A stretch of DNA of 25,194 nt, taken from positions 1-25,194 of the forward strand of contig JAXMBZ010000022.1 in assembly GCA_046349615.1 (NCBI GenBank), read 5' to 3'. Source of the stretch: JADJNY01 sp046349615 (GTDB lineage: Bacteria > Planctomycetota > UBA1135 > GCA-002686595). Below, one piece after another: positions 1 to 7,316 of the stretch (position 1 is the stretch's first letter; every line of letters begins with the position of its first letter). The position numbers and the translations under genes were made by a program. The notes under the pieces were generated by a model. It was given only the letters and a program-made list of their open reading frames with translations. It made no database searches and was not told where the DNA came from.

Positions 1-1165
1 GCGTCCACGGCTTCCACGTCCGCGCCGCCCACGCGCCGAGCGCGAGCGCCGCGCACGCCGAGCCGAAGTACGCGTAGCGCTGCGTGAACCCGGTCGAGAG
101 CACGGGCAGGACGAGGTCGAGCGCGACCGCGACGAGCGCGAAGCGCGCGAGCGCGTTCCCACGCACGAGGATCCACGCGGCGAGCGCCCCGAGCACCGCG
201 AAGAGGAGCCCCGCGCCCGCGAGCCCGCCGGCGCCGGGATGCGCGCGCAGGAACTCGACGACGTTCGCGCGCACGAGCTCGGGGACGAGCGCGAGCGACG
301 CCTTGACGACGTTCGCGGGAAGCGAGTCGAGGCTCTTGAGCCCGTGGTGGCGCTCGGGGCGGAGGAACGCGCTGTAGACGACGTAGAGGAGCGCCGCGAG
401 GACGACGAGCGCGAGCTCCGGCCGCTTCAGCGCAGCGACGGCGCGATCGAACGCGGCGCGGAGTCCCGCGGCGGGCGCGAGCTCGTCGGCGGCGCGCGCG
501 GGCGGCGTCGAGCGCTTCGCCGCGCGGGTCGAGCCCGTGCTCGGGGTGCTCGGGGTGCTCGACGGACTCGGCGCGCACACCGCCCACGCGACGCACAACG
601 CCGGGAGCACGATCGCGCTCTCGTGCGCGAGCAGCGCGAGCAGGAAGCACGCGACGAACGCCGCGCGCGCGCCGCGCGAGCCCGTGCGCAGCGCGCGCGC
701 GAACGCGAGGAGCGCCGCGAGCAGAAACACCGCGCGCGCCGGCGTCGAGATCGCCGCGGTCCACGCGAGCCCCTTGACGTTCGGCGCGAGCGCGAAGAGC
801 AACGCGGCTCCGCTCGCCGCGCGCGTGCGCTCCGCGTCGTCCTTCGCGACGCCGCGCAGGAGCTCGAGCGCGAGGAAGAACACGAGCGCGCACGCCGCGA
901 CGTGCATCGCGAACGAGAGCGCTCGCGCCGAGACGGGATCGGGCGCGCCGGAGCTCGCGAGCACGTGGAAGACGAGGTGCTGGAGCGGCCGCAACGGCTC
1001 GCGCGCGAGGTCGAACGCGCTCCACCACCCCGCGTCGCCGCGCGCTTCGGCGAGGTGCGTCCAGTCCTCCGAGAGGAATGGCGCGTCCTTCACGCCCGTC
1101 CACGCGAGCACGACGACCGCGAGCGCGAGGACGAGCCGCGCGACGTCCATCCGCGCGAGCTTCAT
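1..1165 (-). CDS. GT-C-like multispanning membrane protein, C-terminus beyond window (partial)
   Basis: The minus-strand frame is open from an ATG at 1163-1165 to the window edge, giving the first 388 residues. It starts MKLARMDVARLVLALAVVVL, a signal-anchor or first membrane span, followed by a loop with an acidic pair (LSEDW, about residues 31-35) as in GT-C glycosyltransferases. Further hydrophobic spans follow. The segment LFALAPNVKGLAWTAA resembles the 'LFA.HP.....AW......' motif of TMTC/DUF1736 and PMT-like proteins, and the late RYAYFGSA resembles their 'RY.Y.' motif. A Ser/Thr/Pro-rich stretch with a 9-base tandem repeat lies in a loop near residues 200-210. The start codon overlaps the stop of the upstream glycosyltransferase by four bases (ATGA), so the two are co-transcribed. 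A role in transferring sugars from lipid-linked donors is inferred; an O-antigen polymerase-like role is also possible. Confidence 0.75.
   Translation of the reverse strand, partial: MKLARMDVARLVLALAVVVLAWTGVKDAPFLSEDWTHLAEARGDAGWWSAFDLAREPLRPLQHLVFHVLASSGAPDPVSARALSFAMHVAACALVFFLALELLRGVAKDDAERTRAASGAALLFALAPNVKGLAWTAAISTPARAVFLLAALLAFARALRTGSRGARAAFVACFLLALLAHESAIVLPALCVAWAVCAPSPSSTPSTPSTGSTRAAKRSTPPARAADELAPAAGLRAAFDRAVAALKRPELALVVLAALLYVVYSAFLRPERHHGLKSLDSLPANVVKASLALVPELVRANVVEFLRAHPGAGGLAGAGLLFAVLGALAAWILVRGNALARFALVAVALDLVLPVLSTGFTQRYAYFGSACAALALGAWAARTWKPWT
537..563. repeat. Three tandem copies of a 9-base unit inside the GT-C-like gene
   Basis: Units of gtgctcggg start at 537, 546 and 555; the last ends in gac. 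On the coding (minus) strand they encode a Ser-Thr-Pro repeat in a loop of the membrane protein. The unit length keeps the frame, so the copy number could vary without breaking the gene. Confidence 0.7.
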
Positions 1166-2379
1166 GCGCGCGCGCCCTCCGCCCGCTTCTCGGCGCGCAC
1201 CAATGCGAAGAGCGCCTCGAACGCGTCGAGCCACGCCTCGAGCCCGCGGTTCGTCACCGCCGCGCGCGCCGCGGCGCGGTGCAGCTCGGCCCGCGGCCCA
1301 CGCGCGCGCTCGATCCACGCCGCGAGCTCGCGCGCGAGCGCGTCCGCGTCGCCCGGCCGCGCGAGCACGCTCCCCGCGTCGGGGAGGCCGAGCGTCTCCG
1401 CGGCGCCCGCGCGCGCGGTCGTGATCGCCGGCGTGCCGCACGCGAGCGCCTCGAGCACGAAGAGTCCGCACGTGTCGCGCCACGTCGGCAGGACCGCGAG
1501 GTCCGCGGCGCTCGCGAGCGCGACCGCGTCGGCGTGTTCGAGCACGAGCACGCGGCCCTCGAGCCCGAGCGCGCTCGCGCGCCGCTCCCACTCGCGCGCG
1601 TCCTTCGGCCCGGCGACGACGCAGGTCCACTTGGGGAACGACGCGCGCTTCGCGAGCCGCGCGAGCGCGTCGAAGAGCACGGGCACGCCCTTGAGCTCGG
1701 GGTTCCGCGCCGCGCACACGACGAGCGCCGTCTCCGCGTCGACGCCGAGCGCGCGCCGCAACTCGAAGCCGGCGCGCGCGCGTTCGCGCGGGTGGAACCG
1801 CTCGAGGTCGACCGCGTTGTCGACCCGCACGAGCCGGCGCGCGGCGGACGGGTGGAGCGCGGCGAACTCGGCGCGCACGAGCTCCGAGACGCAGACGACG
1901 CGGCGCGCGCCGCCCTCGAGCGCCGCGCGCTCGAGCGCGAGGAACGCGTGGTGCCGGCTCCACGGCGCGGGCGCGCGCGGCGGGAGTTCGCGCCCCGCGC
2001 GCGCCGAGCGCAGCGCCGCGAGCGTCACCGCGTGCGCGCCGCCGTGCGGCCAGAGCACGTCGACGCGCGCGAGGTGCCGCACGCCGACGACGACGTCGCA
2101 CCCCGCGTCCTCCGCCGCGCGCACGAGCCGCGCGCCGAGCGCCCGCTCCGCCCGCCCGCGCGGAAAACCGCGGCGACCCGGGACGAGGACGAGCTCGACG
2201 CCGTCGAAGGGACGCGCGCGTTCCGCCGACGCGCACGCGACGACGACGCGGTGCCCGCGCCGCGCGAGGCCGCGCCCGAGGTCCGCGAGCGCGCGCTCCG
2301 CGCCGCCGCGCTCCGCGTCGAAGCGGTCGATCACGAGACCGACCGCGAGCTTCTCTCGCTCCGCTTCCAAGGCCCTCAC
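1162..2379 (-). CDS. Glycosyltransferase family 4 (WaaG/RfaG-like)
   Basis: A 405-residue GT-B fold glycosyltransferase, probably cytoplasmic and acting on a lipid-linked glycan. The N-terminal Rossmann domain opens with LAVGLVIDRFDAERGGAERA (residues 11-30), the usual 'GG.er....La..L..rGH.V' acceptor-side signature. The C-terminal domain begins near residue 217 (ALVVCAARNPELKGV) and ends with the donor-binding motif PTWRDTCGLFVLEALACGTP (298-317). The first Glu of the EX7E motif is Asp302, the second is Glu310. Length is normal for the family. The start is GTG at 2377-2379; TTG nine bases further in is an alternative. The gene is divergent from the GT4 gene at 2412 with only 32 bases between them, and its stop overlaps the start of the membrane protein at 1165. 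Substrate cannot be told from sequence. Confidence 0.88.
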   Translation of the reverse strand: MRALEAEREKLAVGLVIDRFDAERGGAERALADLGRGLARRGHRVVVACASAERARPFDGVELVLVPGRRGFPRGRAERALGARLVRAAEDAGCDVVVGVRHLARVDVLWPHGGAHAVTLAALRSARAGRELPPRAPAPWSRHHAFLALERAALEGGARRVVCVSELVRAEFAALHPSAARRLVRVDNAVDLERFHPRERARAGFELRRALGVDAETALVVCAARNPELKGVPVLFDALARLAKRASFPKWTCVVAGPKDAREWERRASALGLEGRVLVLEHADAVALASAADLAVLPTWRDTCGLFVLEALACGTPAITTARAGAAETLGLPDAGSVLARPGDADALARELAAWIERARGPRAELHRAAARAAVTNRGLEAWLDAFEALFALVRAEKRAEGARA

Positions 2380-2381
2380 GA

Positions 2382-2387
2382 TACCCT
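2382..2387 (+). promoter_or_regulatory. Possible -10 element in the 32-base divergent spacer
   Basis: TACCCT stands 24 bases before the ATG at 2412. The 32-base spacer must serve both divergent glycosyltransferase genes. No convincing -35 hexamer and no Shine-Dalgarno sequence is visible for either gene. This is weak evidence. Confidence 0.25.
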
Positions 2388-2411
2388 CTTCGCCCTCGCG
2401 ATCCGCCCGAC

Positions 2412-3506
2412 ATGCGCCTCGGTTTCGACGTCTCTCCGCTGCATCGCCCGCACCCGCCCGGCGTCGTCCGTGCGACGCGCGGGCTCGTCCTGGCGCTCGA
2501 GCGGCGGCGCGTGCTCGAGGTCGAGCGGCTCGCTCCGCGCGCGGGCGCGAACTTGCGCCGCTGGCGGCACGCCGAGGTCGCGGAGGAGCTCGCGCGCCGC
2601 GGGCTCGCGGCGTTCCACTCGCCCGTGTCCGCGTTCCCGGTGCTCGCCGCGCGGCGCGCGTTCCGGCGCGTGCACACGGTGCACGAGCTCCCCTGGCGCC
2701 ACGGCGCGGACGAGAACGCCGGCGTGATCCACCGCGCGTGGAGCGGGCTCGCGGGACGGCGCGCGGACGCCACGATCGTCCCGAGCGCGTTCGTCGAGCG
2801 CGACCTCCACGCGGAGCCGCTCGCGGGCGCGCGCCGCGTCGCGGTCGTGCCGTGGGGCGTCGACGCGTGCTTCACCGCGGACGCGGACGCGCGTTCGTCG
2901 CGCGGAGAGGCCGCCGAGCCCGATCGTGCGCGTGCCGAGCCCGCACGTACGAGTCGAGAGCGTGCGGAGCGCGTGCAGGCGTGGAGCGACTTCGCGCTCG
3001 TCGTCGGCGGCGCGCGGCCGAAGAAGAACGCGGACGCGCTGCTCCGCGCGCTGCGCGTCCTCCCCGCGACGCGGCGGCCGAACGTCGTGATCACGGGCGC
3101 CGCGACGGACGAGGACGTCGCGCGCCTCCGCGCCGCCGCGGGCGACGACTCACCGCGCGTGCGCTTCGAGCCGGAGCTCGCGGACGAGGACCTCGCCGTC
3201 GCGTACCGCGCGGCGCGCGCCGTCGTCGTGCTCTCGCGCTCCGAGGGCTTCGCGTTCCCCGTCGTCGAGGGCTTCGCGTGCGGCGCGCCCGCGATCGTCG
3301 CGCGCGGCACGGCGCAGGCGGAGCTCGCGGGCGACGCGGGCCTCGCCGTCGACGCCGACTCGGCGGAGGACGTCGCGCGCGCGCTCGAGCGCGCCGCGGA
3401 CGAGCGCGCTCGGCTGTCGGCGCTCGGACGCGCGCGCGCCGCGATGTTCACGTGGGACGCGACGGCGGAGCGCGTCGAGCGCCTGTGGCTGGAGCTCGCG
3501 CCGTGA
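2412..3506 (+). CDS. Glycosyltransferase family 4
   Basis: A 364-residue GT-B glycosyltransferase, starting ATG at 2412 as MRLGFDVSPLHRPHPPGVVR, with a Gly-rich N-terminal loop shorter than usual. Residues 85-150 carry the typical 'vHTVHELPW ... DATIVPSAFVERDL ... VAVVPWGVD' order of GT4 proteins. The C-terminal domain begins at FALVVGGARPKKN (194-206) and has an intact EX7E motif (Glu278 to Glu286, SEGFAFPVVEGFACGAP). Residues about 156-192 form a charged, Arg/Glu/Ala-rich insert exactly at the interdomain linker, and this stretch uses more T- and A-ending codons than the rest of the gene. The stop overlaps the next glycosyltransferase start by four bases (GTGA). Likely part of a surface-glycan assembly unit; the sugar is unknown. 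Confidence 0.88.
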   Translation: MRLGFDVSPLHRPHPPGVVRATRGLVLALERRRVLEVERLAPRAGANLRRWRHAEVAEELARRGLAAFHSPVSAFPVLAARRAFRRVHTVHELPWRHGADENAGVIHRAWSGLAGRRADATIVPSAFVERDLHAEPLAGARRVAVVPWGVDACFTADADARSSRGEAAEPDRARAEPARTSRERAERVQAWSDFALVVGGARPKKNADALLRALRVLPATRRPNVVITGAATDEDVARLRAAAGDDSPRVRFEPELADEDLAVAYRAARAVVVLSRSEGFAFPVVEGFACGAPAIVARGTAQAELAGDAGLAVDADSAEDVARALERAADERARLSALGRARAAMFTWDATAERVERLWLELAP

Positions 3507-4723
3507 ACGCGCCGCGCGTCCTCGTCGCCGGAGCCGTGCTCGGCCAGCCGATGGGCGGCGTGCGCCGCCACAACGCGGAGCTCCTGCCGCGGCTCGCGCG
3601 CCGCCTGCACGAGCGCGGCGGCGGGCTCGCGGTGCTCGAGGGGCTGGAGCCGATCCCGTTCGAACTCGAGGCGCCGATCGAGCGCCTGCGAAGCCGCGTG
3701 CCCGCGAGCCCGCCGCTCGCGCGCGGCCTCGCGGAGACGGGCGCGTTGCGCGCGGCGCTGACCGAGGCGCGCGCGCGCGGCGTTCCGTTCGACCTCGTGC
3801 ACACGGCGCACCTGCCGGTGCCGCGCGCGCTCGGCGTGCCGCTCACGCTGACGATCCACGACCTGCGCTCGCTCGAAGGCGACGTGTCGACGCTCGCGCG
3901 CCGCTTCGTCGCCGCGCACGCGCTGCGCGACGCGGTGCGCGCAGCCAGCGCGTTCTTCACGGTGAGCGAGAGCACGCGCGCCGCGATCGTCGAGCGCCTC
4001 GGTGTGCCGCGCGAACGCGTGTTCCTCGTGCCGAACGCGGGCGACCACTTCACGCCGCGGCCGCGCGCGACGGCGGCGCCGCGCGAGGACGACGAGCTCG
4101 CGCCGCGCGAGCCCTCGACGCGGCACGGCGCACGGCCCGCGCACGAGCTCGACGCGGCGAACGGCGCACGGAGCGCATCCGACGGCGGCGCGCGCGGCAA
4201 GCTCCTCTGCGTCGGCCACCTCGAGCCGCGCAAGAACCTCGCGCTCGTGCTGCGCGCGCTCGCGCTCGATCCGACGCTCCCCGGCGTCGCGTTCGCGGGC
4301 GCGGCGAAGGGCCGGCACGGCGAGGAGCTCCAACGCCTCGCGCACGAGCTCGGCGTGCGCGAGCGCGCGGTCTTCCTCGGTCCGTTCGAGGAGCGCGAGC
4401 TCGCGCGGCTCTACGCGGAGTGCGCCGCGGTCGTCCTCCCCTCGCGCCTCGAGGGCTTCGGCATCGTCGCGCTCGAAGCGCAACGCGCGCGCGCGCCGCT
4501 CGCGATCGCGCGCATCCCGGCGCTCGTCGAGGTCGCGGGCGAGTCCGTGCCGAGCTTCGCGCCCGACGACGCGGGCGAGTGCGCGCGCGCGCTCCGTGCG
4601 GCGCTCGCGCGCGGCGAACGCGAGCTCGATCGCGATGCCGAGCGCGCGAACCGGTGGAGCTGGGACGCGTCTGCGCAGGCGTGGTGCGACGCGCTCTGCG
4701 CACTCCACCCGCGCGCCGTCTGA
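3503..4723 (+). CDS. Glycosyltransferase family 4
   Basis: 406 residues from a GTG start at 3503 that overlaps the previous stop (GTGA). The N-terminal domain shows VLVAGAVLGQPMGGVRRHNA (6-25), then LTIHDLRSLEGD (116-127) and FFTVSESTRAAI (151-162), the standard GT4 layout. The C-terminal domain begins KLLCVGHLEPRKNLALVLRA (233-252) and has EX7E at Glu317 and Glu325. The usual 'EA.A.G.P' after it is changed to EAQRARAP, losing the conserved Gly. A low-complexity charged insert (about 186-232) sits at the interdomain linker, in the same place as in the neighbouring paralogue. The frame stays open far upstream (from 239), but that part is a shadow of other genes; homology starts at this GTG. 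Its stop lies six bases from the stop of the convergent FHA gene. Confidence 0.87.
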   Translation: MNAPRVLVAGAVLGQPMGGVRRHNAELLPRLARRLHERGGGLAVLEGLEPIPFELEAPIERLRSRVPASPPLARGLAETGALRAALTEARARGVPFDLVHTAHLPVPRALGVPLTLTIHDLRSLEGDVSTLARRFVAAHALRDAVRAASAFFTVSESTRAAIVERLGVPRERVFLVPNAGDHFTPRPRATAAPREDDELAPREPSTRHGARPAHELDAANGARSASDGGARGKLLCVGHLEPRKNLALVLRALALDPTLPGVAFAGAAKGRHGEELQRLAHELGVRERAVFLGPFEERELARLYAECAAVVLPSRLEGFGIVALEAQRARAPLAIARIPALVEVAGESVPSFAPDDAGECARALRAALARGERELDRDAERANRWSWDASAQAWCDALCALHPRAV

Positions 4724-4733
4724 CGCGCGTCAG
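4720..4733. terminator. 14-base perfect palindrome spanning both convergent stop codons
   Basis: CTGACGCGCGTCAG reads identically on both strands. It contains the TGA of the plus-strand glycosyltransferase (4721-4723) and the TGA of the minus-strand FHA gene (4730-4732). No T-tract follows, so a bidirectional terminator role is only a suggestion. Confidence 0.35.
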
Positions 4734-5620
4734 CGCGCTTCCGCCGGCGCGGAGTCGCTCTCGGTCTCCGGGACGGCGGGCGCTCCCGCGGCTTTCTCCT
4801 TGACGAAATTCCCCGCGTGGAACGCGAGCCAGAAGAGGCCCGCGAACAGCGCGAGCGCGAGGACGCCGAGCGCGAGCTTCACCCACGCGGGGAGCTGCGC
4901 GAGGTCCGCGCGCGCGAGGCCGTCCTGCGCCTCGACCTTGTGGAACTGGAGCAGCGGTCGCGCCGCCGCCGCGCCGCCTTGGCCGCGCTCCGCCGCGCGC
5001 ATCTGCACGCCGCGCGCGCTCGGTGCGGTCGGAGCCGCGCTCGGGGCTTGCGGCGCGTTGCGCGTGAGCGGAGTCGCACCGCGCGGAGGAGCGACGGGCT
5101 CGCCGGCGCTCGGGCGCGGCTCGACGCGCGGGAGCGGGCGCTCGGCGGTGCGCTCGAGCTCGGTCGGAAACGCGCTGCGCGCAGCCGGAATCGTGCTGCG
5201 CGCAGGCTGTTCGTTCGTCGCGGGCGACGCGTCGCTCCACTCGCCCTCGAGCACGATTTCCTCGACGGGCTCCACCGGCGTCGGCTTCGGCGCGAACGTG
5301 CCCGCGCCGGGCGCGACGCTCGTGAACGCGCGCGGCGGCGCGAGCTCGAAGCGGAAGCGCACGTCGCCGAGCTGGAACTCCGCCCCGTCGCCGATCGGGG
5401 CGCTCGCGACGCGCTCGCCGCCGACGGAGAGTCCGTTGCGCGACTGCGTGTCGTGCACGTGCCACGCGCCGTCCTCGAGCGCGAGCCGCGCGTGCCTGCG
5501 GCTGACGGAGGCGTCGCGCAGCACGATCGTGGACGCCGGATCGCGCCCGAACGTCGCGCCGTCGGCCACCTCGAGCGTCTTCCCGGCGTCGAGGCCGTTC
5601 AACACGTGCACATGGGGCAT
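4730..5620 (-). CDS. FHA-domain protein with C-terminal membrane anchor
   Basis: 296 residues from an ATG at 5618-5620. Residues 1-95 form a forkhead-associated domain, which binds phosphothreonine: key positions are Gly25-Arg26 (GRDP), Ser40-Arg-Arg-His43 (SRRHARL) and Arg61-Asn62-Gly63. All conserved phosphopeptide-contact residues are present, so it should be functional. Residues about 95-240 are a Pro/Ala-rich disordered linker. A single hydrophobic span near 246-267 (WVKLALGVLALALFAGLFWL) is followed by a short charged tail of about 29 residues. The expected topology is a cytoplasmic FHA domain tethered to the inner membrane. No Ser/Thr kinase is encoded in this window, so the partner is unknown. 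The gene is divergent from the hydrolase operon, with 86 bases between start codons, and convergent with the glycosyltransferase at 3503. Confidence 0.88.
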   Translation of the reverse strand: MPHVHVLNGLDAGKTLEVADGATFGRDPASTIVLRDASVSRRHARLALEDGAWHVHDTQSRNGLSVGGERVASAPIGDGAEFQLGDVRFRFELAPPRAFTSVAPGAGTFAPKPTPVEPVEEIVLEGEWSDASPATNEQPARSTIPAARSAFPTELERTAERPLPRVEPRPSAGEPVAPPRGATPLTRNAPQAPSAAPTAPSARGVQMRAAERGQGGAAAARPLLQFHKVEAQDGLARADLAQLPAWVKLALGVLALALFAGLFWLAFHAGNFVKEKAAGAPAVPETESDSAPAEAR

Positions 5621-5666
5621 TCCGCGCCATCTTGTCGCCCGTGCGCACGCCCGTCCACGGTCGAAC

Positions 5667-5696
5667 TTGTGCGTTCCGCGCGCCGAGCGGTAGCTT
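5667..5696 (+). promoter_or_regulatory. Probable promoter of the hydrolase/ABC operon
   Basis: TTGTGC (5667-5672), an 18-base spacer and TAGCTT (5691-5696) resemble a sigma70-type promoter. The -10 end is only 10 bases before the ATG at 5707, which would give a leader of about 2-4 bases. No Shine-Dalgarno sequence precedes the ATG, consistent with a leaderless or near-leaderless mRNA. Confidence 0.5.
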
Positions 5697-5706
5697 CTCG
5701 TCCGGG

Positions 5707-6552
5707 ATGAACCGGAACGTGCTGCGCCTCGCCCTCCTCGTGCTCGGCACCGCGGCCGGACTCTACGCCCTCGCCTGCGTGGCGCTGTGGGCCGCGCAGG
5801 AGAAGCTCGTGTTCGCGGGCGGCCCCGCGCCGACGACGGAGCCGAAGGACCACGGGCTCCCCGGCGAGGCGCTCTTCCTCAAGACGGACGACGGCGTGCG
5901 CCTCTACGCATGGCTCGTCCCCGCGGAGCGTCCGCGCGGCGCGGTGCTCGTCCTCCACGGCAACGCGGGCAACGTCGAGAACCGCGCCGAGCACGCGCGC
6001 GCCTTCCACGACCTCGGCTTCACGACGCTGCTGCTCGACTGGCGCGGCTACGGCGCGTCGGACGGCCGCGCGACGGAGGAGGGCACGTACCGCGACGCGC
6101 GCGCGGGCTACGACTACCTCGTGCGCGCGCTCGGTTTCGAGACCGCGCGGATCGCGGTGTTCGGCGAGTCGATGGGCGGCGGTCCGGCGGTCGAGCTCGC
6201 GCTCGAGAAGCCGTTCGGCTCGCTGATCCTGCAGGGCGCGTTCACGTCGGTCCCCGACCTCGGCGCGAAGTACTACCCGTGGATGCCGGTGCACACGCTC
6301 GCGCGCGTGCGCTTCGCGAACCTCGAGAAGATCGCGCGCGTGCCGATGCCCGTGCTCCTCCTGCACAGCAAGGACGACGAGGTCGTCCCCTACGCGCACG
6401 CCGAAGCGCTGCTCGCCGCCGCGCAGCCGCCGAAGTCGCTCGTCACGCTGTCGGGCCGCCACGACGACGCGCAGTTCTTCGCGCGCGAGGAGTGGAAGGT
6501 CGCGGTCGGCGCCGCGCTCGACAACATGCTGCGCGGGAAGGCGCGGCGATGA
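5707..6552 (+). CDS. Membrane-anchored alpha/beta hydrolase (Bem46/ABHD13-like)
   Basis: 281 residues from the ATG at 5707. An earlier in-frame start at 5632 is possible but would place the promoter-like TAGCTT inside the gene. Residues 6-30 are a single N-terminal hydrophobic anchor. The hydrolase core follows: oxyanion-hole region LVLHGNAGN (81-89), nucleophile elbow GESMGGG with Ser155, Asp224 in the HSKDDEVVP segment, and His252 in GRHDDA. The catalytic triad is therefore complete, and order and length match the Bem46/ABHD13 group of serine hydrolases. The substrate is not known for most members; an ester or thioester is likely. It is the first gene of an operon with an ABC transporter (ATGA overlap at 6549), so it may act on the exported or imported compound or on membrane lipid. 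Confidence 0.87.
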   Translation: MNRNVLRLALLVLGTAAGLYALACVALWAAQEKLVFAGGPAPTTEPKDHGLPGEALFLKTDDGVRLYAWLVPAERPRGAVLVLHGNAGNVENRAEHARAFHDLGFTTLLLDWRGYGASDGRATEEGTYRDARAGYDYLVRALGFETARIAVFGESMGGGPAVELALEKPFGSLILQGAFTSVPDLGAKYYPWMPVHTLARVRFANLEKIARVPMPVLLLHSKDDEVVPYAHAEALLAAAQPPKSLVTLSGRHDDAQFFAREEWKVAVGAALDNMLRGKARR

Positions 6553-7316
6553 GCGCGCCGAGCGTGCGACTCGCGGGGCTCGAACACGCGTACCCCGACT
6601 TCTTCGGCCGTCGGCGCGAGCGCGTGCTGCGCGGGATCGACCTCGAGCTCGCGCCCGGAACGGTCCTCGGCCTCGCGGGCCCGAATGGATCGGGGAAGAG
6701 CACGTTGATGCGCGTGCTCGCGGGCCTCGAGCCGCACGTGAAAGGACACCTCGAGGTGCTCGGCGGTCATCCGCTCGATCGCGCCGTGCGTCGGCGGCTC
6801 GGTTGGCTGCCCGAGGACTCGCCGTTCCCGCCCGAGCTCTCCGCGCGCGCCGCGCTCGACCTCGCGGCCGCGCTGCAGGAGGTCCCGCGCGCCGAACGTC
6901 GCGCGGAGTGCGCGCGGCTCCTCGCGCTCGTCGGACTGGAGGCGCACGCGCGCAAGGCGCTCGGCGGCTACTCGCGCGGCATGCTGCGCCGCTTCGGGCT
7001 CGCGCAGGCGTGGATCGCGCGGCCGGAGCTCCTCCTGCTCGACGAACCGACCGCGGGCCTCGACGCGGAGGGCTTCGAGGTGCTCGACCAGGTGCTCGCG
7101 GAGGCGCGCGCGCGCGGCACGACGGTCGTGCTCGCGTCGCATCTCCTCTCCGATCTCGTCGGCGGGTGCGACGAGCTGGTCGTGCTGCTCGGCGGGCGCG
7201 TCGCGGAGCGCGGCCGACCCCGCGACGTCCTCGGCGCGGGGACGCTGCTCGACGTGTACCGCCGCCACCGCCACGCGCACGGGAGTGCGCGGGATGCGGC
7301 GGGGAAGGCGCCGTGA
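6549..7316 (+). CDS. ABC transporter ATP-binding protein (CcmA/DrrA-type)
   Basis: 255 residues, ATG at 6549 overlapping the hydrolase stop. All nucleotide-binding motifs are visible: Walker A GPNGSGKST (44-52), the LPED segment at the Q-loop position (87-90, Gln replaced as is common in this subfamily), signature YSRGM (141-145), Walker B LLLLDEPTAGLD (161-172) and H-loop SH (197-198). The single-ATPase, approximately 255-residue form with a YSxGM signature is typical of ABC-2-type exporters. A GGAAGG ribosome binding site lies just upstream inside the hydrolase gene. The next gene encodes the likely membrane subunit, overlapping by GTGA. Confidence 0.9.
   Translation: MSAPSVRLAGLEHAYPDFFGRRRERVLRGIDLELAPGTVLGLAGPNGSGKSTLMRVLAGLEPHVKGHLEVLGGHPLDRAVRRRLGWLPEDSPFPPELSARAALDLAAALQEVPRAERRAECARLLALVGLEAHARKALGGYSRGMLRRFGLAQAWIARPELLLLDEPTAGLDAEGFEVLDQVLAEARARGTTVVLASHLLSDLVGGCDELVVLLGGRVAERGRPRDVLGAGTLLDVYRRHRHAHGSARDAAGKAP

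Noticed and set aside
239..3502. Upstream two thirds of a 1494-codon open frame on the plus strand
   Set aside because: It is Arg/Ala/Glu-rich with no domain and runs antisense to the GT-C-like and GT4 genes and out of frame over the 2412 gene. Only the part from GTG 3503 has glycosyltransferase homology.
5632..5706. Hydrolase gene starting at 5632
   Set aside because: The added 25 residues are not family-like and would overlap the predicted promoter; ATG 5707 directly precedes the membrane anchor.
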